From Paramecium pentaurelia (Eukaryota > Ciliophora > Oligohymenophorea > Peniculida > Parameciidae): DNA of 64,000 bases. Shown one piece after another: positions 25,274 through 37,502 of the stretch. Both the position numbers and the translations under genes were made by a program. Positions within the stretch are counted from its first letter, which is position 1. Every line of letters begins with the position of its first letter. Under the pieces are notes generated by a model that saw only the letters and a program-made list of their open reading frames with translations, made no database searches and was not told the origin of the DNA. Location of the stretch: positions 338,157 to 402,156 of the forward strand of contig CAJJDO010000092.1 of NCBI GenBank assembly GCA_905183005.1. The letters run 5' to 3'.

Positions 25274-25711
25274 AATTTGTGACGTGTGAAAAAATAAATA
25301 TTATTAATTTGTTTTTAACTTTTCTTAAATATATATATATTGAATATTCTAGAACATATAGAAAAAATAATTTATTCTAATTATTTATTTATATTATCTC
25401 AATATATACTATAAGTATTTTAATTTAAAAGACTTCCAAAAAACATTAAAAAATCTTCACAAAACCTAAAATATTCTATCTACTAAATATATGAATCAAT
25501 ATTGTGATCATAAATAATCTATTCATCCATAATAGTCTTAATTCCAATTAATTCATTAAATAAACAATTAAACCATCATAAAATTCTTAGAATTATATAT
25601 TAATAATGTATTTATATGATTTATTATCAATGTATATATTATTTAATATAATATTTCAAATTTTAAGTGAAAAATGGCAATTTTTAGACATCAAAAGCAA
25701 TAATAAAATAA
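25274..25711. other. Intergenic, divergent promoter region
   Basis: About 440 bp between the divergent BiP gene and the RING-CH gene, with A/T-rich runs including a TATATATAT tract near 25330. It should hold both promoters. No gene seen. Confidence 0.45.
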
Positions 25712-26596
25712 ATGATTTCCAATATAAGATCTGAGTCTTAAATCAAAATCTTCACACCAAAAAGCAACTTCTCCAATTAAATACAACAATTTAAACATGA
25801 TTCATCTAGAAACTTAGATTCTGAAAACAACCAATAAATTATGATATCTAATAGTATGAGTAATTCAATTAACAATTTAACTCCAACTAAATAAAATTTT
25901 ACAAGAACTCTAAGAAAATCATCTATCAATTAACAAACAAGAATTAGAGATGATAATATTATAATATCATGTTAAAATTGTGAAAATATAGATAATTTGA
26001 ACCTTATCTAACCATGTTTATGTGATGTATGCTATTAATATTTTATTAAAATAGATTAATTATCATGCATCTTGCTTTAAATAGAAATTACTTAAAATTC
26101 CAGGTTTATTTAGTCAAGAGAATTTCATTTGTATGTAATGTGGAATATAGTATAAGATTTAATAATTGGAGATCTATAAATCAAAAACATTTGTAAATAT
26201 ATTGATCTATTTTTAAAGATTAATCTCTTCAATATCATATTGTTTGGATCAAAATTAATTATTACTCTTGGTGGTTTAGGTGGATTGACATATTGGTTTT
26301 ATAGTTAAACATAAAAATAGTAGGAAATGTCATCTTTGATAGCTGTAACAGTATTGCTCATATTATTATTTCTACTTTATTTGGTTTATTTGATATTGGA
26401 AATATTTAGAGGAGAACCAGATATTGATTGGCAAGTGGCTGATTATAAATCAGAAGTAGAATAATAATTGAATCCAGAAGACTTAAATTTATTGGAAAAC
26501 AGATAAAAATAATTATCTAATGATGGACCTACTGCCTTACATTAAATAACAAGTGTTTAATATCCATAAAATAATTTAAATGAGATTATTAATTGA
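25712..26596 (+). CDS. RING-CH (MARCH-type) membrane protein, likely E3 ubiquitin ligase (276 aa)
   Basis: Introns of 28 and 26 nt (the first begins near 26024, the second near 26192) restore 277 codons. A polar N-terminus is followed by a RING-CH-like zinc site at about residues 90-145: CQNCEN, PCLC, NYHASCF and CMQCGIQYKI, giving the C-x2-C ... C-x-C ... H-x3-C ... C-x2-C pattern of MARCH ligases. Two transmembrane helices follow (IILFGSKLIITLGGLGGLTY and SLIAVTVLLILLFLLYLVYL), then an acidic cytoplasmic tail. MARCH proteins ubiquitinate membrane proteins at the ER, endosomes or plasma membrane. The zinc site appears only when the first intron is removed, which supports the model. One cysteine position is shifted compared with animal members. 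Confidence 0.75.
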
Positions 26597-26659
26597 ATTC
26601 TACTTCATTTATTCATTCAATATAATAATTAAATATATATTTAATAATTTAATTTATAT

Positions 26660-27643
26660 ATGTAAGTAACTGCAGAAAAAATTTGTTCCTTTTCAAATCC
26701 TTTATCATCTCCACATGAAGTCAATGGATCCATCTATATGGTATCTGAGAATGGAGACATTTTGATAATGAATAATGAACTCAGAATTGATACAAGAATG
26801 GGTGGACAACCATCATCTATAACAATTGAAAGAGATCATATTGTAATTTATATAGCTGACATGGCACATTAAGCTATTACATATAGACAATTAAACTAAT
26901 TATAATCAACTAATTAAAATTAAGAAGGAGCAAAAGATTTTGTTACTGAGTATGAAGGAATGCCTTTCTTAGGTCCTAATCAAATTATTATATCATATAT
27001 CAATATAAGTAAATTTAAATTATATTTAAATTATTAGATGCAATCTATTTTACAGATTCAGGTCCTTTTGGAGAAACTAGTGTTGAAAATCCTATTGGCT
27101 CTGTTTTTATGGTTGATTTGGATGGTTAGGAAATAAAGCCAACTGCTCTAGCATATAGATGTTTAGCTCATCCAAGTGGATTAGCTTTAAGTCATGATGA
27201 GAAAAATTTATTTGTTAGTGAAACATGTGAAAATCGTATCATTCGATTTGTGCTTACAAATTCAGGAATTTATGCATTTAGGTATGATTTCTCAAATATT
27301 ATTAAGTGTTTATCATCAATTCTCAGGTAGATTTGGACCTACTGCACTTGTTATTTCTTAATCAGATTTTCTTTATGTTGCTCGTTTTGAATTCTCTGTA
27401 GGCAATTAATAGGATATGGGTTTGATATCTGTTTTAAATCCTTAAGGCTAACTTTTAGAAAATATTTTAATTCCAGGAAGTCCAGAAATAACTGGTATGT
27501 GTTTTTCAATAATAAAACCAACAAATTTATATTTGACAGATAATTCTAATGGATATAATCGTTTAATTAAATGTGTTATTCCATTAGAAGATAAAGATGA
27601 AGAAAAGAAGAAAAAAGACAAGGACTCTTATAAAGTTAAGTGA
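26660..27643 (+). CDS. NHL/SMP-30-like beta-propeller (strictosidine-synthase-like, 309 aa)
   Basis: Introns of 29 nt (near 27010) and 25 nt (near 27282) leave 310 codons. The N-terminal half has propeller blades (HEVNGSIYMVSENGDILIMN), and the core NAIYFTDSGPFGE, LAHPSGLALSHDEKNLFVSE and VYHQFSGRFGPTAL matches the SMP-30/gluconolactonase/strictosidine-synthase-like superfamily in ciliates. The tail is Lys/Glu-rich. Family members bind a metal in the propeller centre and hydrolyse lactones or form strictosidine; the substrate here is unknown and the activity may be lost. No signal peptide. It follows the RING-CH gene by 63 bp and precedes the next gene by 35 bp on the same strand. Confidence 0.75.
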
Positions 27644-27678
27644 TTTATTTAATTAATTATTTACAAATATATATATAT

Positions 27679-28163
27679 ATGCACGAAAAAGCATAACCTT
27701 CTCTTCCTTCGTTACATATAGCTACTAATCCTAATATGAATTCTACTAAAAGGATTCATGCCAGAATGATTATAGAACCAAATGTTAAAGATATTATTTC
27801 ATTACCTAAAGCATAATAATAAATGAGATCAAATCATCAATAATTTCGAAGAGTTCCTTTAAAAGTGAATCCAAAAGTTGTTCAAGCCTTCTCTCCATAT
27901 TAAAGCTATTCAATTATTGTAATTTATTAGATAATATTAAGAGCTTTAGTGATTTTCTTTATGAAAAACATAAACAAGAAAAATAACTTTAAAAATTAAA
28001 GGAAAAGAAATAATTGTAAAAATTAAAGGAAATTCAACACAAAGAGAAAATTAAATACTTCTAACACGAAGATGAAAACAATGAAGATATAATAGACTCA
28101 ATAATGGATAAGGTAAAGATGGAATTAGGATAATAACAGTAATCTAATTTTATAACAAATTGA
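27679..28163 (+). CDS. Small coiled-coil protein (153 aa)
   Basis: One 23-nt intron (near 27919) restores 154 codons. The N-terminal half is basic with Ser/Pro; the C-terminal half is a long Lys/Glu/Gln coiled coil with Leu heptads (QLQKLKEKKQLQKLKEIQHK), ending in an acidic stretch. No family recognised. Gln codons are TAA and TAG throughout, which supports real coding. Confidence 0.65.
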
Positions 28164-28326
28164 TGTATTTATTTTTTGAATCAATTATGAAGTTAATATT
28201 TAATGTTCATTTATTTCAAATACAATATTAATACAAAAGTTTTAAAAAAATGTATGATATTTCTTATCATATACATTGAGAATTAGAAAAAAAGATAATA
28301 AAATATTATGATAAATATAATATATT

Positions 28327-29050
28327 ATGAGCGTTCGTAAAATTCATAGAGATCCAGGACCTTAAACTGAAGGGTATAAAGGTGTATTTAAGGGGGTTTC
28401 AGAGAATTTGAATGTTGGAGTAGGCAAGTATGCTCCACCAATAGCTTTGGAATAAAGAGAACATCACTATAACATTGGATGGAAACCATGGCAATAATCT
28501 AATGAAACTGTATATGAAGTAGATTACAAACCAAATTAAGAAATAGTCAAAAGGGAGAATGTAGAGATATTATAATCATTTTATAGTGTGCTAATATGCA
28601 TCCACCTACAATACATATCGATCATATTAATGTACCTTATAAAAAGGATACTCACTTTAATTCTGAATATAAGAGTTATAAGGACTATTAAAATCCCCCA
28701 AGGGCTAAACCTATTAGAGATAAACTCACATTGATGGCCACATAAATAGTAATGGGGGATGACAAACCAAATTATAAAACTGCTTAACTGATTGCATAAG
28801 AACCTAAACCACCATAAAGATAATTGGTTTATCATCCAAAACCAGAGAAATATGATATCATTACTAATCATGAGGTAGATGATTAAGATGTTATTATCAT
28901 TAGGCCAATTAAGAGAGAATAAAGAAGGCTTCTGCTTTTGATTATTGGAATCCAATTACAGAGAAAAAGCATTAATCATTTAATACTTCTGAGATACCTT
29001 AATATAGATTAGGTAGTAGAGATCCCATTACAGGGAGATTCATTTCCTGA
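28327..29050 (+). CDS. Pro/Lys/Tyr-rich protein, possible microtubule-associated protein (222 aa)
   Basis: Introns of 26 nt (near 28559) and 29 nt (near 28875) leave 223 codons. The protein is basic, with repeated Tyr-Lys and Pro-containing segments (FNSEYKSYKDYQNPPRAKPI) and a tail ending GSRDPITGRFIS. The spacing of F/Y-x-S/T-E-Y-K motifs recalls the Mn modules of SAXO/FAM154 ciliary microtubule stabilisers, and small proteins of this kind are common among axonemal microtubule inner proteins. This is inference; the motif match is loose. It starts 163 bp after its plus-strand neighbour and ends 19 bp before the next. Confidence 0.65.
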
Positions 29051-29069
29051 AAATTATTATTTATTAAAA

Positions 29070-30022
29070 ATGATTAAAACAACTCTAATTCGTATAATGA
29101 ACTAGAAAAATGATGAGATAGGGAGTTCTAGTGAACAAATCTTAAATATTGGTATAGTTTCTATAGCATTTTTATAGGCTTTTAGAAAATATTCCAAGAA
29201 CTATCAAGACCATTTGATAATAATATATTGCAACCTGAATAAATAATTCGACTTTTAAGTGTCTTTCATAAGATGATTCAATAATGTTTACTTCCAAAGG
29301 AATTATTTGCTGATTGCAACATAAATATGATAACAAATACTCTCAATACTAGTTTTGTATTAGAGAGATTACCTACTGAATTAAACTTGACAATATCTAG
29401 AAGTGTGAATGTGGCACCTAGTTGGAATAATACACCTAAACAAACATTAGAGTAAAACTATTTTAAGGATGAACCAGAAAATAGAAAGAGTGTAACAGAC
29501 TAGAAAGTCTAATTTTAAGAATTAAGAGAACCTTTGACATATTAATAGATTCTACAAGTCTATTATATATATTTAAAAAGAGTTTGTATGCACTAAATTT
29601 GTGATACTCCAATTATAGATTGTTTCGTTATATAAAATATTTAATGTTTGGGATTAAGAATAATTGAAGGATAAAGAAATTAGAAACTTCGTTTTTGTTT
29701 TGATTTAATTATCAAAGATCTAATTGAATATCAAAATCATATAGTTGATTTATTATCTAAATTAATGTGTACTCATGATAGGAATTAAATCTAAGAAATT
29801 TATTTATAAATGTATTTGGTTAGCAAACAATTAAAATATTACTGTAATTTAAATAGATGTAATTTCGATTAATCTAAGTTTAAAGAGTTTAAGAAATAAC
29901 ATAATTTTTGTAGATAGAAATATAAGATATGTGAATCTAAAGAGAGAATAGACAAGGAAGATTTAAAAGACAATTATAACTTTTATAAGTATGAAAGAAC
30001 ACAATTATATAACTAATTTTGA
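29070..30022 (+). CDS. Hypothetical alpha-helical protein (308 aa)
   Basis: One 26-nt intron (near 29147) restores 309 codons to the TGA at 30020. The N-terminus has a helical segment (IIRLLSVFHKMIQQCLLPKE), the middle is polar with Asn/Thr, and the C-terminal half contains many Cys, Gln and hydrophobic residues in helices. No known domain recognised. The start ATG 29070 lies 19 bp after the preceding stop. The next gene begins 25 bp downstream, so these small genes are packed with almost no spacers. Confidence 0.65.
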
Positions 30023-30047
30023 TTATCGATTCTCTATAAATTAAATA

Positions 30048-30350
30048 ATGATTAATTAATCAACGGAAAGCGAATTCTTTCAAGAAAAAGAACTCACTGT
30101 CTCTAGATGGTAATTAGAAGACGATGATAAAGAAAATCAAACTAAGAATCTTATATAACATGAATAACCTAAACCTATTCTCTATAAGATCTAGATAGAA
30201 TATCCAGATTATAGTTCTTAGACTCCATCAAATAATAAATCAAAGGAATTAAAAAGAATGATAGAAAGTAATTTTAGAAGAAGACCTAAAAAGTCAAGTG
30301 ATGCTTGGGAAGAAATTCTACTTAAATGCAATAATATTAGGAAAGGATGA
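30048..30350 (+). CDS. Small charged protein (100 aa)
   Basis: Intron-free, 101 codons. Very hydrophilic: acidic first half (ESEFFQEKELTV), basic middle and end (RRRPKKSS). Several glutamines are written TAA/TAG. No domain recognised. Reading it as an exon of the preceding gene is possible but needs no frame repair, so it is kept separate. Confidence 0.55.
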
Positions 30351-30729
30351 CAACTTTATTTTTTTTAATTATTTTCCACTTCTTATATTAAATATCATAT
30401 ATTCAATAATATTATTAATCGAATATATAATCATTGTTATCTTTAATAAGTATTAATAAATCTGATGGATTATTATTAATGACTATGATGGATTATTAAA
30501 TATATAAAATTTAATACTTAATATTTAGGAAATAAGAAAAAGTATTTTAAAATTTCAATTATTAAAATCTATACAATCATAAATAATATATTCAATAATA
30601 TCATAAATACTTAAAGCAACAAAAATTAAACTATTTTTAAAATAATAAATACATTAATAGGTTTGTTATATTGTCAACTATATATATATATTATTTCTTA
30701 TATTCAATATATGATTAATTAATTTAATT
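30351..30729. other. Intergenic
   Basis: About 380 bp of A/T-rich DNA preceding the dehydrogenase gene, including a TATATATATAT tract near 30680 about 40 bp upstream of its start. No gene seen. Confidence 0.4.
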
Positions 30730-31695
30730 ATGATATTTTTGATTATAGTGATCATCTTGATAGCAATCATTCTAGCTGGATTTGTTTATTCATTGAATAA
30801 GGCAGGACCTAAGAGAACTTATAATGTGGATTTGACAGGCAAAATTGCAATAGTAACAGGGTCTTCTGCTGGTGTTGGTAAAGAGACAGCTAAGAAGTTG
30901 GCTTTAAGAGGTGCAACAGTTATATTTGCTTGTAGAAATAAAGAAAAAACATAAATAATTATTGATGAAATATCTAAGATAAGTAAGAATAATAATTTAC
31001 ATTATATAAATTTGGATTTACCAAATTTTGATTCTGTTAGATAATTCGTAAAAGAATTTAAATAAAGATTCAATAGATGTGATTACTTAATAAATAATGC
31101 TGGTATTTTTATAATCAATTTATAAAAAAATAATTTGAATTAAGAATTAACATTTGCCACAAATCACTTAGGTCATTTTCTTTTAACAAATTTACTTTTA
31201 GATATAATGAGTGATAAATCAAGAATAATTAATGTATCAAGTGGAGCTCATGAATTTGTGAAAAAGATTCCTGATTTTTAGAAAGCAATCAAAGGAGAAT
31301 TAAGTTTGGGAATGACCACTTATGCAACTTCAAAATTTGCTAATATTTTATTCACTTAAGCATTATAATAGAAATTTGATAAGGAAAATAGAAGAATAAA
31401 AGCTGTATCAATACATCCTGGATTTGTGAGAACAGAAATTTATCATTCAAAAAATGGGTCAAATCGTTTTTTAAGTGCAATTGCGATAGTTGTAATAGGT
31501 TTAATGTCTTAATTTTCATTAAATGAAGAGGAAGGTTCAAGAACAACTGAGTATACAATGTTTTAGCCATATGAAGAATTAGTACCATCAGGATATTATT
31601 AAAAAAATCAATTATCAAAATCAACAAAATTAGTGAGAGAATGTGGATTAGAAACAATGTTATGGGATTTAAGTACTAAGGCAGTAGATCTATGA
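30730..31695 (+). CDS. Membrane-anchored short-chain dehydrogenase (retinol-dehydrogenase-like, 321 aa)
   Basis: NAD(P)-dependent oxidoreductase of the SDR family, probably anchored in the ER membrane. The frame is 322 codons with no intron. An N-terminal hydrophobic helix (LIIVIILIAIILAGFVYSL, residues 4-22) precedes the Rossmann fold: TGSSAGVG cofactor loop (about 43-50), ACRN after the second strand, NNAG (about 120), the catalytic Ser in VSSG, and YATSK with the Tyr/Lys pair. The layout and spacing match retinol dehydrogenase 11-14 and WW-domain-oxidoreductase-like enzymes that act on lipids or retinoids; the substrate cannot be told. A TAA occurs as Gln just inside the fold (position 30953), so the standard code would truncate it. 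Confidence 0.92.
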
Positions 31696-31885
31696 ATTAT
31701 AATATAAGTGTTATAATAATAATATAATTAAAATTATAAATTTGAAGTCATTTAATAAACTAATTATAAAACATATTATTGTTGAAAAATTAACGAAAAA
31801 AAATCAATATTATCCATATTAAGTTTCATCAATAATGGTTGAGTGATTATTTTATTTTATTTTTTTGGTTATTTATTCTGTGCAT

Positions 31886-34520
31886 TCAGAATTTGAATTA
31901 AATTTACTTAATTAATTATCGATATTTACAAAATATCTAATTATATTTATAATATATTTACTTTTAAAATATTTAATTTAAATATTCTATCATTTGATTA
32001 TCTTGATTGAAACAATTTTCAATTTATAACCAATATTAAAATTTATTTTCAAATTATCCTAGACCATATTTTGATATCTAAGAAATAAAATGTTCTCCTA
32101 CAATTTATTATGAAAAATATTATTCAAAAAATATTGTTCCATAAATACTAAATATAAAATAATTAATAATACTTATATTAATTTTTGTATGACCATATAG
32201 ATAGATCAGGTTAAATATCTTTTTTAGTTTAAAAATATTCTAGAAATTATTCCCTTGTTTTACATTAATATGGAAATAATTTATGTTTATTATCAAATGA
32301 CAATATTAAAGAAGGATAACATAGAACTCCTCTTCTTTCTTAAGCCATAGATGATTAAGGATTTTGAAGAGTTTATTTATTCCAATTAATTAATTATCCC
32401 CATATAAATTATGGAGTGTACATTTTAGATAATGCTAATTTCTATTTATTTTTTGGTTAATGAATATATTGAAATTCATTTTCTTCAAAAGGTTTTCCAT
32501 TAAATCCTTCATATTATGTAGATGAGAAATATGTATGAGTGAATGACATAAAATATAATATTGTAGATAAACCTTTATTATGAAATGGAGATGATTCCAT
32601 CTTTAATAATATTTCACTTAAAATAAGCAATAGCATTCTAGTTAATTACATTTTATATTTATCTTTACTTTCAATTATAGATTTCATCAATTATATGATT
32701 TCTAATCCATCTTGACATTCTTTTAGATCTGAATGTCTATTCAATAGAGTTTTGATTTCATTTAGAATTGATTATTTTAATTCGTTTTTTGGGTTTTTAT
32801 TATCATAATTCTTCCAAAATATTTCAAAAATATCATTAACCAAATATATTGGTGGAGTTGTGACATTCAATGTATTAAGTGCATATTTAACTTTATCAAC
32901 ACATGTTAGAATATTAATTTTATCTTATCCTATATTTAGTTTCTACCAATTGTTCAACCAATAAGGTATTGTATTTTAATTATGTGTTTTTCCAAAAATA
33001 GTTGATTATAATAGTATTGCATTTCTTTATATATAATTAGGGTAATTTTGAGCTTATCTATTATTGAATGTTTCCAATTAGGAGAGTCTTTTACAATAGA
33101 TAGATCCACACAAACAAATTTCATTAGATGTTGATGGGAATGGGAGTGTTAATTCTTCTAAATAATTTATTTTTTTCAATGTAAAAATAGCAAGTTAATA
33201 TTAAGAATTCATTTAAATAGTTACCAATTTACAATTTGGATCACAAGAATATGATATGTATAATGCAATATTTCCATATCTAGTTGGATCAATAAACTTT
33301 TTTATATTTTAAGTTTTTTACTAAAAGATCATCATTGATATGAAATTCCGCAAAAGGACTTTAAAAACATGATTTTCTATTTCCATCTTACATTCTTTTA
33401 TTGAAAACTGTTTACTTCTCAAACCATCTTTGAGGAGTATATAATTCTCCATAATAAAAGTTGATAAATTCATTTGTTTAAAATCCATCAAAATTACAAC
33501 ATACTACACCCTTCCCTTTTAAGGTGAGTATATTAGGCCAACTAGTAATTTCAAGGGACACATCATAAATGTTTGACAAAGCCTATACAAAATAAATTCA
33601 ACATTACTTGCTATAAATTTCCCTTGTTTACATTGATAGATGATTATAACTAAGGTAAAATTGTCTCATAGTTTGGTAATAGAAGATATAATTTTTGTGA
33701 TATGCTTTAATTGATTCCAAAAGTTTCAATCAAAATTATGTCAATATTCAATTTTTTGGCCTTATATGAAATGTCTTGATCTGTTAAAGTAATCCCAAAA
33801 GAAGATTAGAATGGACTATACCATGAATCCAATTGTATTAGACTATCATGACTAATCAAATGAAACAATAAGTTTATACTGGATAAATGATAAAAGATGT
33901 TAGTTTATTTCTTCTACTCTATCCTGTGTATTTGGTATCAACTCTTATACTTGTATTATTAGGTGTAGATTTACCTTCAACATAATGACAAATTCTCTTT
34001 ATTTATGATTAAGGTAGAGCCTTTTCACTTTATATACTCTTTAAATAACGAGAACTTATTTAATTAAACTTGTTTGAGTATTGGGCATTCAAACTGGAAA
34101 TCAATTATTTGACTTAATTAAACACGATATAATCGTCTAAAAAAATTCATAGTTTAAACTCAACCAATACCTATGTGTCTTTCTAGTTGTAATTCGAGCT
34201 CAACTAATAATTCTTTGTAATTCCATAGAGGTTTATCTACAAGTTTGATGAATTAGTTTTTGATGGTTTAAATTACCTACACAAGTTTACATATCAATAT
34301 ACCTCTTCATAAAGTTCTTAATCATCACAAGACAGTTAAATTATAATGAATTCTTGCATTGAAGCCATCAATTCTTCTCGAGACTTTATATAATCTACTA
34401 ATATACTTCCTTTATGCGTTCTAAAATATCTTCCAACTATTTAGGACTTTAGAGGGATGCTTAATACTTCTGTGTATCCTATATTTATTCTTCTAAACAC
34501 GATTACTGAAAATAAATCAT
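31886..34520 (-). CDS. SET-domain protein, ATXR3/SDG2-like histone methyltransferase (about 800 aa)
   Basis: Eight introns of 23-33 nt can be placed. The N-terminal third is helical and acidic. The central block begins VTSWPNILTLKGKGVVCCNF and ELYTPQRWFEK, then RYGNIALYISYSCDPNCKL (the SET N-H-S-C-x-P-N-C motif, with Tyr replacing His), ending with the post-SET cysteines CLCGSIYCKR. This order, including a W-FEK segment and an insert between the two halves, is that of ATXR3/SDG2 proteins, which methylate H3K4 in plants. The C-terminal part after the SET (about 270 residues) is also shared in style with that family. Total intron length is off by one base from exact divisibility, so one boundary is uncertain. 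Confidence 0.8.
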
Positions 34521-35201
34521 TTCAAAATTAATAAATGTGTAATTCAAATAAAATATAAGTATTATAATCCCGTAAAATGATTAATATAATAACAACCTTA
34601 ATGATTTTAGAATGCAAATATTTAATAATTATCTAGTTTGCTCTTTTTTTTATCTAGATTTAACCTAAATATTGAAATAATTAAAATATAATTATTAATA
34701 TTACATTAACAATATTAAATCAATTTAATTTATTGAAGTATTTTTATAACCAAAGCCCATTTAATATTCAATAGAAAATAATCTATTCTACTTATACTAC
34801 ATAAATTGATTTCTCTTTCATTTGATAGAAAATATAAATAACAAATTTACTTATTTACTTATTAAAATAATTCTTAACATTATTTGATTATTATTTCTAA
34901 TAGATTTCATAACAATAGATTATATAAACATATATTAATAATATAGATATGATATTTATGTAAATATATATGTAGAACGATAATAATAATAATATAAGAT
35001 ATTTTTATTATGTTCTACTTTCAAGAAAAGATTCTATAAATGATGAACTATTAACTACATAACTAAAACTTAAATTGTAGTAGAAGCAGCCTATTAGTAA
35101 TATTTAAAAATTTGTATTATATATTTTATTTTATATGTCATTGATAAATATAGTTTGTTATTTATGATTATAATAAATAAATTACAAAAAAGAAATTATA
35201 A
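34521..35201. other. Intergenic
   Basis: About 680 bp of A/T-rich DNA upstream of the SET gene. No coding pattern (few TAA/TAG glutamines with charged neighbours) is seen. Confidence 0.4.
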
Positions 35202-35615
35202 ATGCACTCCTATTACGAATAAACTCCATTAAATAAGTTAAAAATATAAAGAATATAATTGTTAAATTTCCAGAATGAATCAAAATATTACGTTAATAAA
35301 AAGTATATTTGTGTAAATTTTTTAATCACTGGAAATAGATAAGTTATTATTTTATTCATCTAAAATACTATTAAACTATTGATTTCATATCTATATTATA
35401 ACTCAAAAATTAAAATAATATCTTTTAGAATAGATAGATACTCATTATATTTTATAAATACATATAGTATTTAATATGTTGCATACGATAAATATTTTAA
35501 TGAAAGTATTAAAAAAAAGTATATTTATTAAATACCTAAAAACATTAAAGTTGATTTCTAATATTAGTTATTCATTGTATGGTAGTATTTATTTAATTAT
35601 CATATTTAAATATGA
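35202..35615 (+). other. Open frame of doubtful coding value (137 codons)
   Basis: Starts MHSYYEQTPLNKLKIQRIQL and stays open to TGA at 35613 when TAA/TAG are read as Gln. The first 30 residues look protein-like; the rest is only I, K, L, N, Y, F and S, as expected from translated A/T-rich spacer. It may be a real small gene with an unrecognised 3' intron or chance. Unlikely to be conserved. Confidence 0.2.
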
Positions 35616-35797
35616 ATATATATTATATTTTAAATTAAAGAGTTACATCAATCTAATAATTTTTGAGAATTTCTTATAAATTAAATTTTAATATAATAGA
35701 AATGATCTAAGTTGATCTTTTATACTCTTATATGATTATGTATATTATTAAATGAGGTTCAATATTTTTATTTTATCTTGTGCTTGAATGATACAAT

Positions 35798-36824
35798 ATG
35801 AAAAATGCGTTGTTTCACTTCTACAATTGTGTATTTTAGAATAATGAAAATTATAAAGAAAATATAATAATTTATATGATAAATACCAATAATGTTACAA
35901 TACAGATATACAATAATGCAGATGCAAGAAAATCAATGAAGGTCCATTATTTAAGAAAGGAAACTGATCGTAGGAAGTTTTTGTAAATGTGCTCAGCAGT
36001 TTTAGGTTTTGGACATAATCATTATTAGATTTAAGAGCTTCTAGGATATTTGATCAATCAGGAAACGAAATAATGGATATTAATAGTATATAAATGGGAG
36101 CAAGTTATTTCATATCTAGTGTATATCTAAAATGTGTTATTAATTTAGGGAGAAGAGTTCAATAATTATAATTCTAATTTTTAAAATTCTTATGGCGAAT
36201 CAAAATAATTAGTTTAATATAGGATTTCATTGTTAGGAATGGGTTCTGTTGGAAAATCTAATTTGACAACACGATGGGTTAATAATGAATTTTTTGAAGA
36301 TTATAGTCTCACACTTTTAGATAAATATACAAAAAGAGTAATTGTGGGTGATTAATAATGTCAAATTGAAGTAAATTGTATATTTATCAACTAAGATTTC
36401 TGATACTTGTGGTTAAGAAGCATATACATCTTTAAGAACCTAATGGATGAAAGATAAAGAAGGATTGATATTTACTTATGCAGTGAACTCTTTAGAAAGT
36501 TTTGAAGATATCAAAAATACTTTATTATTATTTTAATAGCTATTTGAGAAACAAGAATATGTACCTTCAATAGTTATTGTTGGAAATAAAACTGATTTAG
36601 GTTTTGAAAGAGTTATTAGTTATGATGAGGGCAAATAGTTAGCTGCTTAATTCAAAGCACTCTTTTATGAGACATCAGCCAAAAATGGGTCTAATGTCAA
36701 TTAGATGTTTACTGGTCTTATTAATGATATTATTCAATAAAAAGAAAATGCAAGAAAATAATAATTCAAAAAAGTTGAAGAAGATCCATAAAATTAAAAA
36801 TAAGGGTGGTGCTCATTAATATGA
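35798..36824 (+). CDS. Ras-like small GTPase with long N-terminal extension (333 aa)
   Basis: One 25-nt intron (near 36373) leaves 334 codons. About 140 N-terminal residues of unknown fold (helical, with HYLRKETDRRKFLQ) precede a complete Ras-type G domain: SLLGMGSVGKSNLT (P-loop), ISDTCGQE (DxxG, with Cys in place of the usual Ala), IVIVGNKTDLG (NKxD) and ETSAK. The C-terminus is CSLI, a CaaX-type prenylation signal, preceded by a Lys/Gln-rich segment. Ras/Rap-type proteins are signalling switches on membranes. The extension and the Cys in switch II are unusual. The first Met (35798) was chosen because the frame is open from there through the G domain. Confidence 0.85.
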
Positions 36825-37502
36825 GTTTATGATTTTTATTATGCAATAATATAGTATTTATATACAGCAAATGTATATTTTACTATTCAATTTATATTTT
36901 TAGATTTCTTAATATATATATAAGAATATCTATAAATAACCTAAAAGTATATATTTTTAGAATGAATAGTCAGTCTTAAAAAAAATAAATGAATTCTTTT
37001 AGATGGAAACATTTCTAAAAATGTTTGTGATTTTAGTAAATAAATGATATTAAATAAAAAGGCATAATTAAATAAAATAAGTTAAACAATTACTATATTT
37101 GAAGAAATAATATATGTTCTTAAAAGAAAGAAAAAGAATTATGGATTTATAAAATCTTATCAATTATAATATATTATTAATTAAAATTAATATATTACAA
37201 ATTCTATATTAAGAATAATCAAATATAACTTTAATCTAAAGAATAAAATAATTCAATAAAATAATATCTTGAATTTAGAATATTAAATTAAATTGTTCTA
37301 AATGAATTCAAAGAGAGAAATAAAATAAAATAAAGAATAAAATAAAATATTTTAAGTAAAAACAATACTTGAATCTATATAATTAATATTAACATATATA
37401 TATCATAAGAATCAATTTAACAATCCAAACTTTTATTAATTGTTCTCAATAACAATGAAAATAAAAAATGAAATTATTTTATATATTGAAAATTATTAAG
37501 TA
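36825..37502. other. Intergenic
   Basis: About 680 bp. A plus-strand frame from ATG 37044 is open and in phase with the next gene, but its translation lacks Gly, Asp and Ala and looks like chance. A 22-codon frame starts at 36962 (MNSQSQKKQMNS). No gene claimed. Confidence 0.35.

Noticed and set aside
28581..28955. Minus-strand 124-codon hydrophobic frame
   Set aside because: Antisense to the spliced plus-strand gene at 28327-29050, whose introns and end motif fit well.
37044..37502. In-frame N-terminal extension of the gene at 37503
   Set aside because: Open for 153 codons but lacking Gly, Asp and Ala and made of I/K/L/N/Y/Q; looks like chance in A/T-rich DNA.
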